Counted from the stretch's first letter, positions 47,704-58,600 are shown. The stretch is DNA of 64,000 nt from an uncultured Bacteroidales bacterium (GCA_944322715.1 CALUPT010000014.1:1-64000); one strand, 5' to 3'. Numbers and translations are program-made. The notes: generated by a model from the letters alone, not told the origin.

Positions 47704-47731
47704 GACCATATTATAAAATTGTTCAACATTT

Positions 47732-50065
47732 TCATCTCTTTCCGGGTTCTTTGTCAAGCCCGCACCATTCCAGGAATTCATCCACAGGGCAGACGGCTAT
47801 CCCTATCTGCGAATGCCCCGGACGGAAATATTTCCTGTCTCTGTCGGGGACATGGCCTTCGCGTCCCCAGCCTTCATAATAAAGATACAGGTTGCCATCA
47901 TATTCAAATACAGCCGGAGCCCATATCGCCCCCTGGTCCCATTCTCCTCTTGCCCCCCTCGTGAAGAACGGTCTTCCGTTGTCTACCTTGTCCCAATGTA
48001 TGAGATCATCCGACACGGCTATGTGGAACCTGTCAGGGAAATCCGGATTGCATGTACCGCACTGATATGCCATAAACCATTTGTCAGAACCGGAGACACG
48101 GAATATCTTCTGCCCGTTAATGGAATACCAGTCGCAGTTCGACGGGCCTGTCCCTTTCTCCAGAGTCCAATACATCTCCGCATCTCTGCCATCCAACGGA
48201 TTGTCGGACACATAGACTCTGCGTGACACATAAAGATAATACTTCCCCTCCGACTTGACCACATCCGCCACTCCGCAATCCTCTTTCCACGGAGAATCCT
48301 GTCTGGTGTATGCAAGGCCATCATCCGAGACTGCCACCAGGACCGTATTTTTCCTGTCCCTGCTTATCCCTTTGTAAAACAGATAGAGCCTGCCATCATC
48401 GCCCATTACCGGACACTGGTCAATAGCCTGCTGCCAATCCTCCTCCCCGTACCAGCCGGCCGGTATGACAGGATTGCCCTCATAATAAGTCCATGGCCCT
48501 GCAGGATTGAAGTCTGCCGTATCCTGGGTATATATGCCAAGATGCGAACGTGAGCCATCCCCTCCCCGTACGAACAGCCACCAGTTCCCATCCGGGGACT
48601 CCTCTGGCGTAAGGAAATCAGGGTTGGCGATGGAATTGCTCATCCAAGGCACAGAAGGGTCAGGCAACATCGGTTCGGCTATCCTCCTGAACAGGGAAAG
48701 TCCGGACAGGTCATCATCCGGAATCATCAGGTCATCAAAATACCAGTCCTTCCTTTTGCCCGAACCGGAACCGAAGGTTACAGTAAGTCTCTGATAATAA
48801 TTGCAACCTGTTTCAGCGACCTCGGAGCAGTCAAAGACAAGTTCTTCCCAGGCCTTGTCAGAGGAAGTCTCGCACGACAATGTCACAGGTGCCGCCTGCG
48901 GACGCGGCCTTGACGGAGACAGGGACAGGAAGACTTTCTCTCCTGCATCAGGAGAAATCACTTTCAGGCGGATTTCTGTACTCCGCGTGAAATCCAAAGG
49001 TCTTGTCAGGGAACAGGATACCGCAGCCGCCCCCTGCCTGGACGATACGGCTTTGCCGCATATTCCTGATGTATTGACCGTATCCTTTACAGGATTCAAG
49101 GTCACGCAATATGTCTTCTCTCCATCGAAATCCACAACTGTACGGTCAAAATCCGATATAGTGTACATACCTTCCGGTGCAGTTACGGTGCTGTCCTCCT
49201 CCGCGTATATGTCCTGCCCATAGACCATTTCCAAAACCTTTTCTGCATACCGCTCGCCGAGCAAGGTCACACCCTGACGGCTGAAATGGATACTGTCCCT
49301 GTTGGCATTGCAACCTTCCGCACTTACCCATCCGCTGTCAGGCACCACATATGATATGTCACGAATATAAGGGTTGATGACGGCTGAATTCGGGATATGG
49401 TAGCTCACCTCTCCGACAATGAACGGGACATCGGCCCCAAGGTCCTTTCTCAGCGATTCTGCGATATCAGCCACCTTTCCCGGCCACTGCGGAGCATATT
49501 TCGGATAGGCATCCGCCTCTCCCTGATGGAAAAGGATAGCCTTTAGCTGTCCATAGCATAAGGCTTTCCTGGTACGCCTGACAGCCTCATCGTACAACGG
49601 AGGGAATTTCTGCCCGTCCATGAGGAGATCATCATCTCCCTCTTTGGCCGTTATCCCCGGAGCCCCAGGTCTCCACAGACGGGCGGATGTCCCGCTCCGT
49701 GCATTCACGACAAGCAGGACCTTCCTGCCGGTATGCTTATGTATCGACCTTCCGAACGACCCGCCGATATTCATCTTCTGCAGCGAGAGTCTCTTCCTGA
49801 CCGAGGAAAATCTGTTCAGCGGTTCGGTAGCGGGGACGACCTCATCCCTGTCATTAAGAATGAATACGCCCTCCATCACCGCAGTGTCGTCAGGGAAGAG
49901 CCAGCCCCTTCCAGCCATGTTCGACTGCCCTATCAGGAGGAATACATCGAACTCATCGTTTTCAGGAGCCTGTCTATCCACTGCATACGACACGGGCCCC
50001 GCAGAAAGCGACAGAACCGCCATCAGCCAGACCTTCAGGCACAGATATGAAAGATCTTTTCCCAT
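47732..50065 (-). CDS. SASA-domain esterase fused to a GH43-like beta-propeller
   Basis: A 777-residue exported fusion. Residues about 35-290 form a SASA (sialate O-acetylesterase-like) SGNH domain: LLIGQSNMAGRG with the nucleophile serine, LFHQGEADAYPKY, and DSIHFSRQGVTLLGERYAEKV with the Asp-His dyad. A carbohydrate-binding-like sandwich of about 140 residues follows. From about residue 480 there is a five-bladed-propeller glycosidase domain of the GH43/GH32/GH130 kind (NPDFLTPEESPDGNWWLFVR, CPVMGDDGRLYLFYKG, GVADVVKSEGKYYLYVS, GAIWAPAVFEYDGNLYLYYEG). One polypeptide may therefore deacetylate and cut the same glycan. The ATG overlaps the previous stop codon (TAATG). Confidence 0.82.
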   Translation of the reverse strand: MGKDLSYLCLKVWLMAVLSLSAGPVSYAVDRQAPENDEFDVFLLIGQSNMAGRGWLFPDDTAVMEGVFILNDRDEVVPATEPLNRFSSVRKRLSLQKMNIGGSFGRSIHKHTGRKVLLVVNARSGTSARLWRPGAPGITAKEGDDDLLMDGQKFPPLYDEAVRRTRKALCYGQLKAILFHQGEADAYPKYAPQWPGKVADIAESLRKDLGADVPFIVGEVSYHIPNSAVINPYIRDISYVVPDSGWVSAEGCNANRDSIHFSRQGVTLLGERYAEKVLEMVYGQDIYAEEDSTVTAPEGMYTISDFDRTVVDFDGEKTYCVTLNPVKDTVNTSGICGKAVSSRQGAAAVSCSLTRPLDFTRSTEIRLKVISPDAGEKVFLSLSPSRPRPQAAPVTLSCETSSDKAWEELVFDCSEVAETGCNYYQRLTVTFGSGSGKRKDWYFDDLMIPDDDLSGLSLFRRIAEPMLPDPSVPWMSNSIANPDFLTPEESPDGNWWLFVRGGDGSRSHLGIYTQDTADFNPAGPWTYYEGNPVIPAGWYGEEDWQQAIDQCPVMGDDGRLYLFYKGISRDRKNTVLVAVSDDGLAYTRQDSPWKEDCGVADVVKSEGKYYLYVSRRVYVSDNPLDGRDAEMYWTLEKGTGPSNCDWYSINGQKIFRVSGSDKWFMAYQCGTCNPDFPDRFHIAVSDDLIHWDKVDNGRPFFTRGARGEWDQGAIWAPAVFEYDGNLYLYYEGWGREGHVPDRDRKYFRPGHSQIGIAVCPVDEFLEWCGLDKEPGKR

Positions 50066-52107
50066 TACCTGCAATAATCATCCGCATTGAATATATCGAA
50101 CCTTATCTCTCCCGGACCGAGAGTCACTCCACAGTATTCCGATATTGTCCTGCCGGTGGAATTGTACAGCACTCTCATGACCTTGTCGCCATCAGGGCTG
50201 TACCATTCCGTGCGCTTGATGTAATATGGCAGTTCGGAACGGTCTATCACGGTAAATTTCCCATCATAGAAGAATTCCCCGTACCTGTCAAGCAGGGCCG
50301 TGTACTCGCCTACAGCCTTTGCGTATGCCGGATCCCTGCTTATATCCGCCCTGCATACCCACAGCTGGGCATCGAGCCTCATACCCATTGTCAGGGCATT
50401 CCTGAACTGACGCTCATAGTCGCCCTGAGATGAGTATATGTTCCTCACGGTCGTGATTACCTCCGGGAATGTATAACGGAACATCTGCGGATATGCATTG
50501 CTCTTTATCTTGAAATCAGCACCGATATTCCCATGAAGGAACTGGTTGTATGCTCCGGCAAGATCCGTGACACCCTCCGTGGCAAGCACCCGGCCATTAT
50601 CATTGCAGAACCGCACTGCATCATTGAAAAAAATCCTGTGGTACTTCCATTCTTCATCCACCCTGTAGCCATGTTCATGGCTGTGGTTAAAACAAGGCTG
50701 GTACGGACAGAATCCATAACAGTCTATGAACAGGCAGTCAGGTCCCATACTGTCCATAAGCCTGAGCTGGCTCATCAACTGGTTTCTCCATCTCTGAGTC
50801 CCCGCACACGCAAGATAGAACAGTTTCGCTCCCAGTTTCTCCCTCAATTCGCCCCGGCCTTGATAGACAAAACTTTTCGGGACAGGATCCCCGTTTATGT
50901 CAAGAATCTCCACTTCATGGCCGAACTTGCTGTAATAATCCACCTGCGGATCGAGGAAATGGCAGTTGCATTCCAGTATCACTCTCCCGCCCATTTCCTG
51001 CACCTTGCGGATATTGTCCCCAAGCTCCTTGAACGCTCCGGGATACGGTTCATCGTAATACGGATAATCCCGGTCCATCCCTCCTTTCCACCAGCCGAAC
51101 AGGAAAAGCGTGCGGATACCATATTTCGCCCCCGCTTCATACATTGCCGGCAGATCCTCTGCCTTATAATAGTCCAGGCCGTACTGTGAACGCATTATGA
51201 TTCTCTGGAACCCCGTCATTCTTCTGACCCACGGAGCCACTTCCGGTGCCTTGTAGAAATTCGAATCAGCCCATGCCCTGTAGATGTCCGCCCCATCTCT
51301 CCAATCTCCATCTATCACTCCAATGACTGAAGCCGGCACATCAACCTTTTCTCCAGACCTCGCCATCGGGAAATGGTCCACCGTAAATGTCAGATTGGTA
51401 TCGTCTATCCGGTGTCTTATGCTGAGAAGACACTGTCTCATATCCTTGTCATATCTGGCAAAATACAGAAACTTGTCACCTGACTCGACACCATACCAGC
51501 TCATCGATGCACGGGGATATACAAGATTCATATAAGTCTCATATTCATCATGGGCATAATAATACGGGGCCTTGTCTTCAAGCAGTTTCCACGGATTGAC
51601 ATAGCGTTCGCCCGGTCCCTGAGGCCAATACAGCACATCTTCTGCCTTGTCTCCCGCTATGGAGTTGAAATCAGCCATCGGGCAGAAGCATTCGTTGACC
51701 CTGACATTTTCCGTATTGTTTTCAATTTCTGCAGAGAATTTCAAAAGGCCATCTTCCTGACGCACATTGACCGTAAACGAAACGGGATATGTGTCCCCAT
51801 ATTCGGACACCAGGCTCCCGTACCTGATGACCAGTCCATCTCCTTCCATGCTTACCTTCCCGGTCTGGTCCGTAGAAATGACAGGTATCTCCCTGCGCAA
51901 GCCATCATCAAGGATAAGTCTCCAGAATTCAGAATCCTCCGATGCGTCAGACTCATGTCCTTTGATGGCAAATGAGGCCCCGGTCGCGTCCTGTCCGATT
52001 GCAAAGACAAGATTCCCCGCTTCCTGCCTGAAAATCTTCGCATCCATGCCGGCCGACAGCAGGAGAGCCAGACCTGACAATATTATATGCCGCTTGAACA
52101 TAGACAT
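50065..52107 (-). CDS. DUF6259-like TIM-barrel protein, probable glycosidase
   Basis: A 680-residue exported protein (signal IILSGLALLLSAGMDAK). It begins with a beta-rich domain (about residues 25-270). A TIM-barrel-like part follows, with GIRTLFLFGWWKGGMDRDYP, VILECNCHFLDPQ and CLFIDCYGFCPYQPCFNHSH, where the aspartate could be a nucleophile. It ends with a beta-sandwich (VMRVLYNSTGRTISEY). The overall form matches DUF6259 proteins, which are distant relatives of GH36/GH101-type retaining enzymes. Activity and linkage are unknown. It lies 16 bases after the DUF5107 gene. Confidence 0.7.
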   Translation of the reverse strand: MSMFKRHIILSGLALLLSAGMDAKIFRQEAGNLVFAIGQDATGASFAIKGHESDASEDSEFWRLILDDGLRREIPVISTDQTGKVSMEGDGLVIRYGSLVSEYGDTYPVSFTVNVRQEDGLLKFSAEIENNTENVRVNECFCPMADFNSIAGDKAEDVLYWPQGPGERYVNPWKLLEDKAPYYYAHDEYETYMNLVYPRASMSWYGVESGDKFLYFARYDKDMRQCLLSIRHRIDDTNLTFTVDHFPMARSGEKVDVPASVIGVIDGDWRDGADIYRAWADSNFYKAPEVAPWVRRMTGFQRIIMRSQYGLDYYKAEDLPAMYEAGAKYGIRTLFLFGWWKGGMDRDYPYYDEPYPGAFKELGDNIRKVQEMGGRVILECNCHFLDPQVDYYSKFGHEVEILDINGDPVPKSFVYQGRGELREKLGAKLFYLACAGTQRWRNQLMSQLRLMDSMGPDCLFIDCYGFCPYQPCFNHSHEHGYRVDEEWKYHRIFFNDAVRFCNDNGRVLATEGVTDLAGAYNQFLHGNIGADFKIKSNAYPQMFRYTFPEVITTVRNIYSSQGDYERQFRNALTMGMRLDAQLWVCRADISRDPAYAKAVGEYTALLDRYGEFFYDGKFTVIDRSELPYYIKRTEWYSPDGDKVMRVLYNSTGRTISEYCGVTLGPGEIRFDIFNADDYCR

Positions 52108-52123
52108 TGCATTTTTATGATTT

Positions 52124-55100
52124 TCAATCCATCGGTATATTCCCGAGATAATAGTTGGCCCAGAGGTTACCGTTACGTTCTTCGAGAGCCTCCATAAAGC
52201 ATTGTCCTGCCTTGCGCTCCTTGCCTAAAGCCTTGTAGACTATACCCTGGGTGTACCATGCCCTGGTATTGATGTCTTCGGGCCACGGGCCATAGTCAAA
52301 GCTCTCGAAAAACCTGTCCACACTGTCCGTGACACTGGCCTGTGCATACTCAAGCGTAGATTCAAGGATAGTGCGTATCTCGCTCTCATCTGCCCCGAGC
52401 CTGCGCATGGCCAGAGTCTTTTCGTAGTTATACATTCCGTCTGCAGGTTTCACCTCAACTCCGGCAGCCTTCCTGTAATATTCCATGGCACTGTCCATAT
52501 CACCTGTCTTCTCGTATGCAAGCCCGATATTATAATAGACCTGCGCATCCCGCGCATAATACTCAAGATGTGCATATCCCTGGTTTTCAGGATAATCATT
52601 CATCATAAGCATATACCTGAGAGCTTTTGCATCATCTCCGTCGGACCAGGCTTTCAATCCGGACAGCAGGCAGGCATCCACATAGATGTCATGCAGGTCC
52701 TCGATATGTTCCCGTCTCGGATAGAACCGTGTCAGAAGAGGTTCCAGTACCTGTTCGTACTCTCCGAGCAGAATTCTGAGCCTTATCGCCCTGGTCTCGG
52801 AATCGTAGCGCCTTCCGTAAAGGCCCTCCCGTCCTTCAAAAAGACTGTACCTGTCTTCAAGGGGAGCATTGACCTGTTCGAGAATCTCATCGCATTCGGC
52901 CAGGAAAATGGCATTGCCATCCTTGTCCGCAGCTATGGCTTTCCTGTAGAAGTCCGCTGCCCTGATGTAGTCCTCCATATCCTTGTTCCCGGTGTATTCA
53001 TCCTTGAATCTCCAGTACCAGCCTATGTTCCGGAGTGCCATTGCGAAATCCGGCTCAAGCTCCACCGCTTTCATCCACGAATCAAGAGCCTTGTCCGGCC
53101 GTCTGTGATAATACAGATTGCCCAGATAATACCATGTGACCGCACTCTGCGGATTGTACTCCAGGGCTTTCTCATAGACTTTCACGGTCTCGGACCTGAA
53201 CGGGAATACATAGCCGGTATCTCCGGCTTGAGCCTTTGCAAACCATTTCTCCGCTTCTGTTCTGTCTCCGGCAGCATCTGCCAGATAACCGAGATAATAT
53301 TCTGCCGTCGGATAAGGAGAGACTGCTTCTGATGCCAGAAGGACAGATTCCGCATCCCCGGCAAAACCATTGTTGAGATAATACAGCGCAAGCTCGATAT
53401 ATGACTCGCTGTCGCCTCTGAGGAGCTCGGCAAGACTGTCCTGCGACTCCCTGCCGAGCAGGACAAGCTCACGCATCGCATAATAGTTCAGAGGGTCGAG
53501 GGAAAGCACCTCGCATGCCTGCCCCACAGCTTCATCATTCCTGCCGGAATATCTCAACAGGGTGGTATGCAGATTCATGGCATCTATATTCATCCCGTTA
53601 TAGGAAATGGACATCTCAACCTGCTGCATGGCCTTGTTACGGTCTCCCGCAATGGAAGATATCTGAGCCAGCTGGAAATATGAGGCTGAAGCATATTCAT
53701 AGTCCCATGCGGCCCTGTAGAGAGTATCAACTGCCGCATCATAACATCCTTCCGCCTTGAGCACAAGTCCGAGATTGTACATGGACTCCCCGTCTTCCGG
53801 TCTGGTATAGCTGGCCGTCTGCCTTTCGAGCGCTTTCCGGAGATGCATTTTAGCCCTTTCAAAGTCCCCGTTCCTACGGTAATATATCCCGAGCTGTGTA
53901 TTGGAGCGGACATCACCAGGATCGCGCCTGAGGACTTCACTGAAATAGATGTTCGGATCAACATGGGCCTGATGGAACTGCAGGTTTCTCATACCGAGAT
54001 AATAAAGTTCCTCGATATTGTCTATACTTCCCGGGTCCGGATCGAGAGGGACTACCGGTTCCGGTACAGGCGCCGTCCTGTCAAGGCTGTACGGATGATA
54101 ACTGATAAGTTCCTCCCCGTCAGCAGAGCAGAGGGTCATCGTCACCTCTGATGGTTCCGCGACATCTTCAGCAGAGACCTTGAAACTGTCAGAGAAAGGT
54201 CGGTCCGGGGCCATATCCGCACTCCTGTCATACAGCACTTTCCCATCCTTTCCGGACACCATAACCCTTGCGCCGTTCCGCACTGAAGTCACATTGGCGG
54301 CTATATGTATCTTTCCATCCGGAAATATGTCCATATTGACCGTAGCCTCCCTGTTACCCCTGTTGACATTGTCCAGATCCCGTATGCCGTACCACCATGC
54401 GGTGAACTCCTTCGTCTCGTACGGGTTGATCCAGCAGTAGTCGGGCTGGTTGTCCGAATATGCACCTGTCATCAGTTCCACATACGGTCCATCTGAATCA
54501 GTCAGGGTCTCGCAGTCCCAGGCATGTCCATAGTTCATATTGCCCCAGGTCCAGAACTTCCCGCCTTTGTTTATGTTATGGTCTGCCGCCAGCATCGTGC
54601 CCGCATCCCGTCCGTAGTCATATCCTCCGATAAAGTCATCCTTGAGGTCATATACGAACACGGAGCCTCCGGTGAGAGCAGGGAGATTCTTCCACCAGCT
54701 CACATCCTTGCCTTCATAGTCCGGATTGCCGCAATACGGGCCGTCAGCGACAGGCCACCTCAGGAAACTGTTCTTGTGATGGTAGGTGCCGAACTCCGTG
54801 TTCTCCGGGAATATTATCCTGTAGTCCTCGTTGGCGTGCGTGGCCACATTGTTCCAGTGGAGCATTGAATTACGGTCAGGAGTATTGTTGAAAAAGCGTC
54901 CGGTAACTTCAATATATGACCTGTCAGGATACAGGGTCATGCCTATCGCCCAGCTCATCCTGTGTCTTCTCTCCACTTCACCCACCCATACGGTCTTGCT
55001 GCCATCCCCGTTGTCCACCATACGGTAATCTATAGGATACTGGCTCGTAGCCCTGTGATGATGGAACACATTCCATTCCACACCGCCACTTATCCACGCC

Positions 55101-55522
55101 CCGAGCATCCCGACATTGGCTGGCTTTATAACATGCTGGCGATAGAATATCTCGTATCCGTTGGTCTTGTCGGTCGCATAGAAAAGTCTCCCTCCTATGT
55201 CCGGAAGAATACATACCTTAAGCCAGTCATTCTCGAGAAACACTGCCCTGTGCAGAGAATCCACCCTGACATCCGTTGGATTGTCATTCATAGGATATGG
55301 ATAGACACTTCTCTTCGCCCTCTGATAAGCGAAATCCCTTTCAAACAATGGAGCCTTCTCCGGTGCGTTCACCCTGTAGGTCGGGAGTTCCACTGTCCCT
55401 TCCCACATCTTCACCGGCCCGTGCTGTACACCGGTAGTGTCTTCCACTGCATTGTCAGCCCAAAGGCATACCTGGGCAGCCAGGGCTGCCGATACGATGG
55501 TCAACGCCAATCTCAATTTCAT
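52124..55522 (-). CDS. DUF5107 domain and TPR-repeat exported protein
   Basis: A 1132-residue exported protein, first gene of the operon. After a signal peptide (ALTIVSAALAAQVCLWA), residues about 35-330 form the DUF5107 domain: WEGTVELPTYRVNAPEKAP, LKVCILPDIGGRLFYATDK, HVIKPANVGM and SGGVEWNVFHHH. This domain has the look of a galactose-mutarotase-like beta-sandwich. From about residue 500 to the end there are ten or more tetratricopeptide repeats (for example YYRRNGDFERAKMHLRKALE and WYYLGNLYYHRRPDKALDSW). DUF5107/TPR proteins recur in Bacteroidota carbohydrate loci, but I know of no settled function. TPRs suggest a scaffold for protein partners. Confidence 0.85.
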   Translation of the reverse strand: MKLRLALTIVSAALAAQVCLWADNAVEDTTGVQHGPVKMWEGTVELPTYRVNAPEKAPLFERDFAYQRAKRSVYPYPMNDNPTDVRVDSLHRAVFLENDWLKVCILPDIGGRLFYATDKTNGYEIFYRQHVIKPANVGMLGAWISGGVEWNVFHHHRATSQYPIDYRMVDNGDGSKTVWVGEVERRHRMSWAIGMTLYPDRSYIEVTGRFFNNTPDRNSMLHWNNVATHANEDYRIIFPENTEFGTYHHKNSFLRWPVADGPYCGNPDYEGKDVSWWKNLPALTGGSVFVYDLKDDFIGGYDYGRDAGTMLAADHNINKGGKFWTWGNMNYGHAWDCETLTDSDGPYVELMTGAYSDNQPDYCWINPYETKEFTAWWYGIRDLDNVNRGNREATVNMDIFPDGKIHIAANVTSVRNGARVMVSGKDGKVLYDRSADMAPDRPFSDSFKVSAEDVAEPSEVTMTLCSADGEELISYHPYSLDRTAPVPEPVVPLDPDPGSIDNIEELYYLGMRNLQFHQAHVDPNIYFSEVLRRDPGDVRSNTQLGIYYRRNGDFERAKMHLRKALERQTASYTRPEDGESMYNLGLVLKAEGCYDAAVDTLYRAAWDYEYASASYFQLAQISSIAGDRNKAMQQVEMSISYNGMNIDAMNLHTTLLRYSGRNDEAVGQACEVLSLDPLNYYAMRELVLLGRESQDSLAELLRGDSESYIELALYYLNNGFAGDAESVLLASEAVSPYPTAEYYLGYLADAAGDRTEAEKWFAKAQAGDTGYVFPFRSETVKVYEKALEYNPQSAVTWYYLGNLYYHRRPDKALDSWMKAVELEPDFAMALRNIGWYWRFKDEYTGNKDMEDYIRAADFYRKAIAADKDGNAIFLAECDEILEQVNAPLEDRYSLFEGREGLYGRRYDSETRAIRLRILLGEYEQVLEPLLTRFYPRREHIEDLHDIYVDACLLSGLKAWSDGDDAKALRYMLMMNDYPENQGYAHLEYYARDAQVYYNIGLAYEKTGDMDSAMEYYRKAAGVEVKPADGMYNYEKTLAMRRLGADESEIRTILESTLEYAQASVTDSVDRFFESFDYGPWPEDINTRAWYTQGIVYKALGKERKAGQCFMEALEERNGNLWANYYLGNIPMD

Positions 55523-55606
55523 CTCGTCTCAGTGTTATCTTCAGCCTGCAATTCCTCCACAGGCCTTTGCGGTTAAACAATCCGGTTCTCTGTCCGGCTT
55601 CTAAGA

Positions 55607-55638
55607 CAAATGTAACACTTGTCCCGGCGAATACAGCA
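55607..55638 (-). promoter_or_regulatory. Putative promoter of the polysaccharide operon
   Basis: On the minus strand a -33-like TTGC (55635-55638) and a perfect -7 box TACATTTG (55607-55614) are separated by 20 bp. Transcription would start near 55600, leaving a leader of about 80 bases before the DUF5107 start codon. The -33 box lies only 18 bases from the stop codon of the regulator gene, so an activator site upstream of it would have to lie inside the regulator's coding 3' end. Confidence 0.6.
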
Positions 55639-55656
55639 ATGTTTCCAAGCGGCAGA

Positions 55657-58600
55657 TTAGTTTGTATCATCTTTTGGCGAGATGCTTTTGTCATCGCCTT
55701 CAACAGCATCCGGTCCGGATGTCTCCGCATATTCTCCAGGCAGCTTGCCATACATTGCCCTGAAACATTTTGCAAAATAGGACGGGGAGGCGAAACCCAC
55801 CGCATAGCATACTTCATTTATATGGTATTTGCCAGACTTGAGCATTTCTGCCGCAACCGACAGCCGCCGTGCACGCAGATATTCCACCGGCGTTGTGTTC
55901 AGCAGACCTTTCATCTTCCTCGTCAGAGAACTCCGGCTCATATACATCGCATCCTCGAGCCGGGCCACCGAGAAGGAAGAATTGGACATGTTCTCGCCCA
56001 CAACAGCCTCCAGCCGTTTCAGAAAAGCCTCATCACGGCTCACTAGATTGAACGGAGCCATATCCACGACCGAGGCCGGCTCGTTTCTCAATGCCTCCTT
56101 GAGCTGCCTGCGCTTGTCCAGCACTCCGGAGATACACGCCATAAGATAATCCATCGTAAAAGGCTTCTCTATATAGTTGACAGCCCCGCTCTCCATCGCC
56201 CTTACCTTGACATCCACAGATGATATCGCGGAAAGCACTATCACGGGAATATGCGATGTCTCCATATCCCTGCTCACCCTACGGCACAGCTCCACCCCAT
56301 CCATACCCTGCAGCACTATATCGGTCAGTATCATATCCACCTTATGCTTCCCTATGAGCGACAGTGCCTTCTCTCCCGAATCCGCAGTGATGACATTGTA
56401 CCTGACGGAAAGTTTTCTTTTCAGATATGCCTGGAGATCATAGTTGTCTTCCACAAGAAGCAGCAGAGGCAGGCTCCTGTCAGCATCATCCGGCAGGGAC
56501 CCCTCCTCTGGCTGCTCCGGCTGCCTGTCCCGGAGACTCTTGAGCGGAAGCGTAAGTACAAAGGCTGTCTTCCTGCCATCGGCAAGGACAAGAGATCCGC
56601 CGTGAAGCTCCGCGAGCATCCTCGCGAAAGAAAGCCCGATGCCGAAACTTCCGGAATATCCAGGATCCTCGCTGAACTGTACGAACGGCTTGAAAATCTC
56701 GGTACGCCGCTCCTGGGGAATCGGCTTTCCATCATTGGCGACAGTCACTGTCATGTTACCTCCAGCGGCTTCCACTGTCAGGGATATCCAGGAACCGGCA
56801 TATTTGACAGCATTGTGCAGGAGATTGTTGAGAATCTTGTCAAGCGCCTTTGGATCCACTGCGACCTCCAGCCTGTCCATACCATGCGAGAATGTCATCC
56901 TGAGGTTACGGTTCTTCACGGTCTCCGAAAAGTTGAATAACATGTAGTTTATCCTGTCAATGACATCAATGTTCCTGTACTCCAGCACATAGCCGTGCTT
57001 CTCGATTCTGATGAAGTCCAGAAGCTCCTTCACCAGCCTGTCGAGACAGTCGGTGCTGTTAGCGATTATGGCAAGCTCCTCCTTCATGTATGCAGGAACC
57101 CCTGATGCCATGATGTTCTGGAGCGGGGTGCGGATCAGGGTAAGCGGAGTCTTGATTTCATGCACTATGTTGGAAAAGAATGACATCTTCTCCTGAAGCA
57201 TCTCCTTTTCCTTCCTCCTCTCCATCTCTTCCTGCGCCGAACGGTGCCTCTGCTCCATCCTCATATATATCATAATGAACACTGCCACGCATACGGCAAT
57301 CGACATGGCGACAATAAGCGCAATCCCGGTACGGGACTGCCAGAACTCCGGAAGAATCTCGACCCGTATATCCTTATGCGCTGCCGTAGTCAGACCGTTC
57401 TGTCCTGATGAAACGACTTTGAATACATAGTCTCCGGGAGGGATATTGTACCAGTACACCTCCATGTTCGATGGGACATCCACCATGAGACTGTCATACC
57501 CTGCAAGCATACACTTGACAGAACCTCCGGCAAGGGAACCGGATATATGCGAAGCCAGACGAAAACCGAAAGAATTACTGTCAGCCTCCAGCCTCACATG
57601 GCCGGCTATGTCTATGTTACGGTCCACCGGGCCTGACTCCGACGGGACAACCGCCATGTCACCTACAAGAAAATCCGTCACAGACACTTCCACAGGCTGC
57701 AGGTCTGTCCGGAAATCACCGGGAGAGAAGCGGATGAAACCATCGGATGAGCCGAAAAGCATCGACCCATCTCCAAGACGGATACAAGACTTCCTGAAAT
57801 CATCATCCAGAATCCCGGACAGGACATTGTAGACCGCTACAGAACCTGTATTCCTGTCGAATCTCACCAGCCCCCTGTCCGAAGACAGCCATAGATTGCC
57901 GTTGTCATCAGGAAGCGCAGAGAAGAATATGTCCGTAGGCAGTGCGGGATAGCCCGCCCTGTCGTAAGCATCGAAATCCTTTTTCTTCTGGTCATACCTG
58001 AAGAAACCTGAGCCGAACCCGACAATCCACACCTGACCATCCTCATCTATGCAGACCGATGAGGTCATCTCCGGAATGCTGCCATCTCCATCACGGACAC
58101 ACCAGTGCCCTGCGACCCGGTCCGCGAACCTGTCATACGCATACACACCCGAACTGTAGGAAGCCACCCAGATGGTGCCTCTGCCATCCTCGAGGACATG
58201 TTCTATAGCACCATCTCCGAGACACTCCACCTTGCAGAACGAATCCAGCGCAGAATCGTATTTCATCATCCCTATCGATGTACACACATACAGCAGCCCA
58301 TCGGAAGACATGAATATGTCCAGCACTCTGTTGTCGACATCCACATCCGAGACGCTGAAATGCGGATATGACACCACAGACCTGTCACGCCGATTCATCC
58401 GGCAGATACCGTTGTGATAGCCCAGCCATAACCAGTCCCCATCGCAGTAGAGGGCATTTATATGGTCCAGACGGATCGGCAGCCTGTATGCCGTCAGCCG
58501 GTCTGTCTCAGGGCAATACAGAAACAGGCCCTTGCGCTCGGTGGCAATCCACACATTGCCATCCCCATCCTGGGCGAAATCGCACACTTCGCTGCCTTCC

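Larger units (their letters stand above)
25473..55522 (-). other. Polysaccharide utilisation operon of 17 genes
   Basis: Seventeen genes run in the same direction without a gap larger than 28 bases, and many stops and starts overlap by ATGA. I found no internal terminator hairpin or good promoter. The one clear promoter lies upstream at 55607-55638, next to a hybrid two-component regulator gene. The content is SusC/SusD, about seven further lipoproteins, two esterase-type domains, several glycosidase-type domains and a mutarotase. That defines a polysaccharide utilisation locus. Confidence 0.8.
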
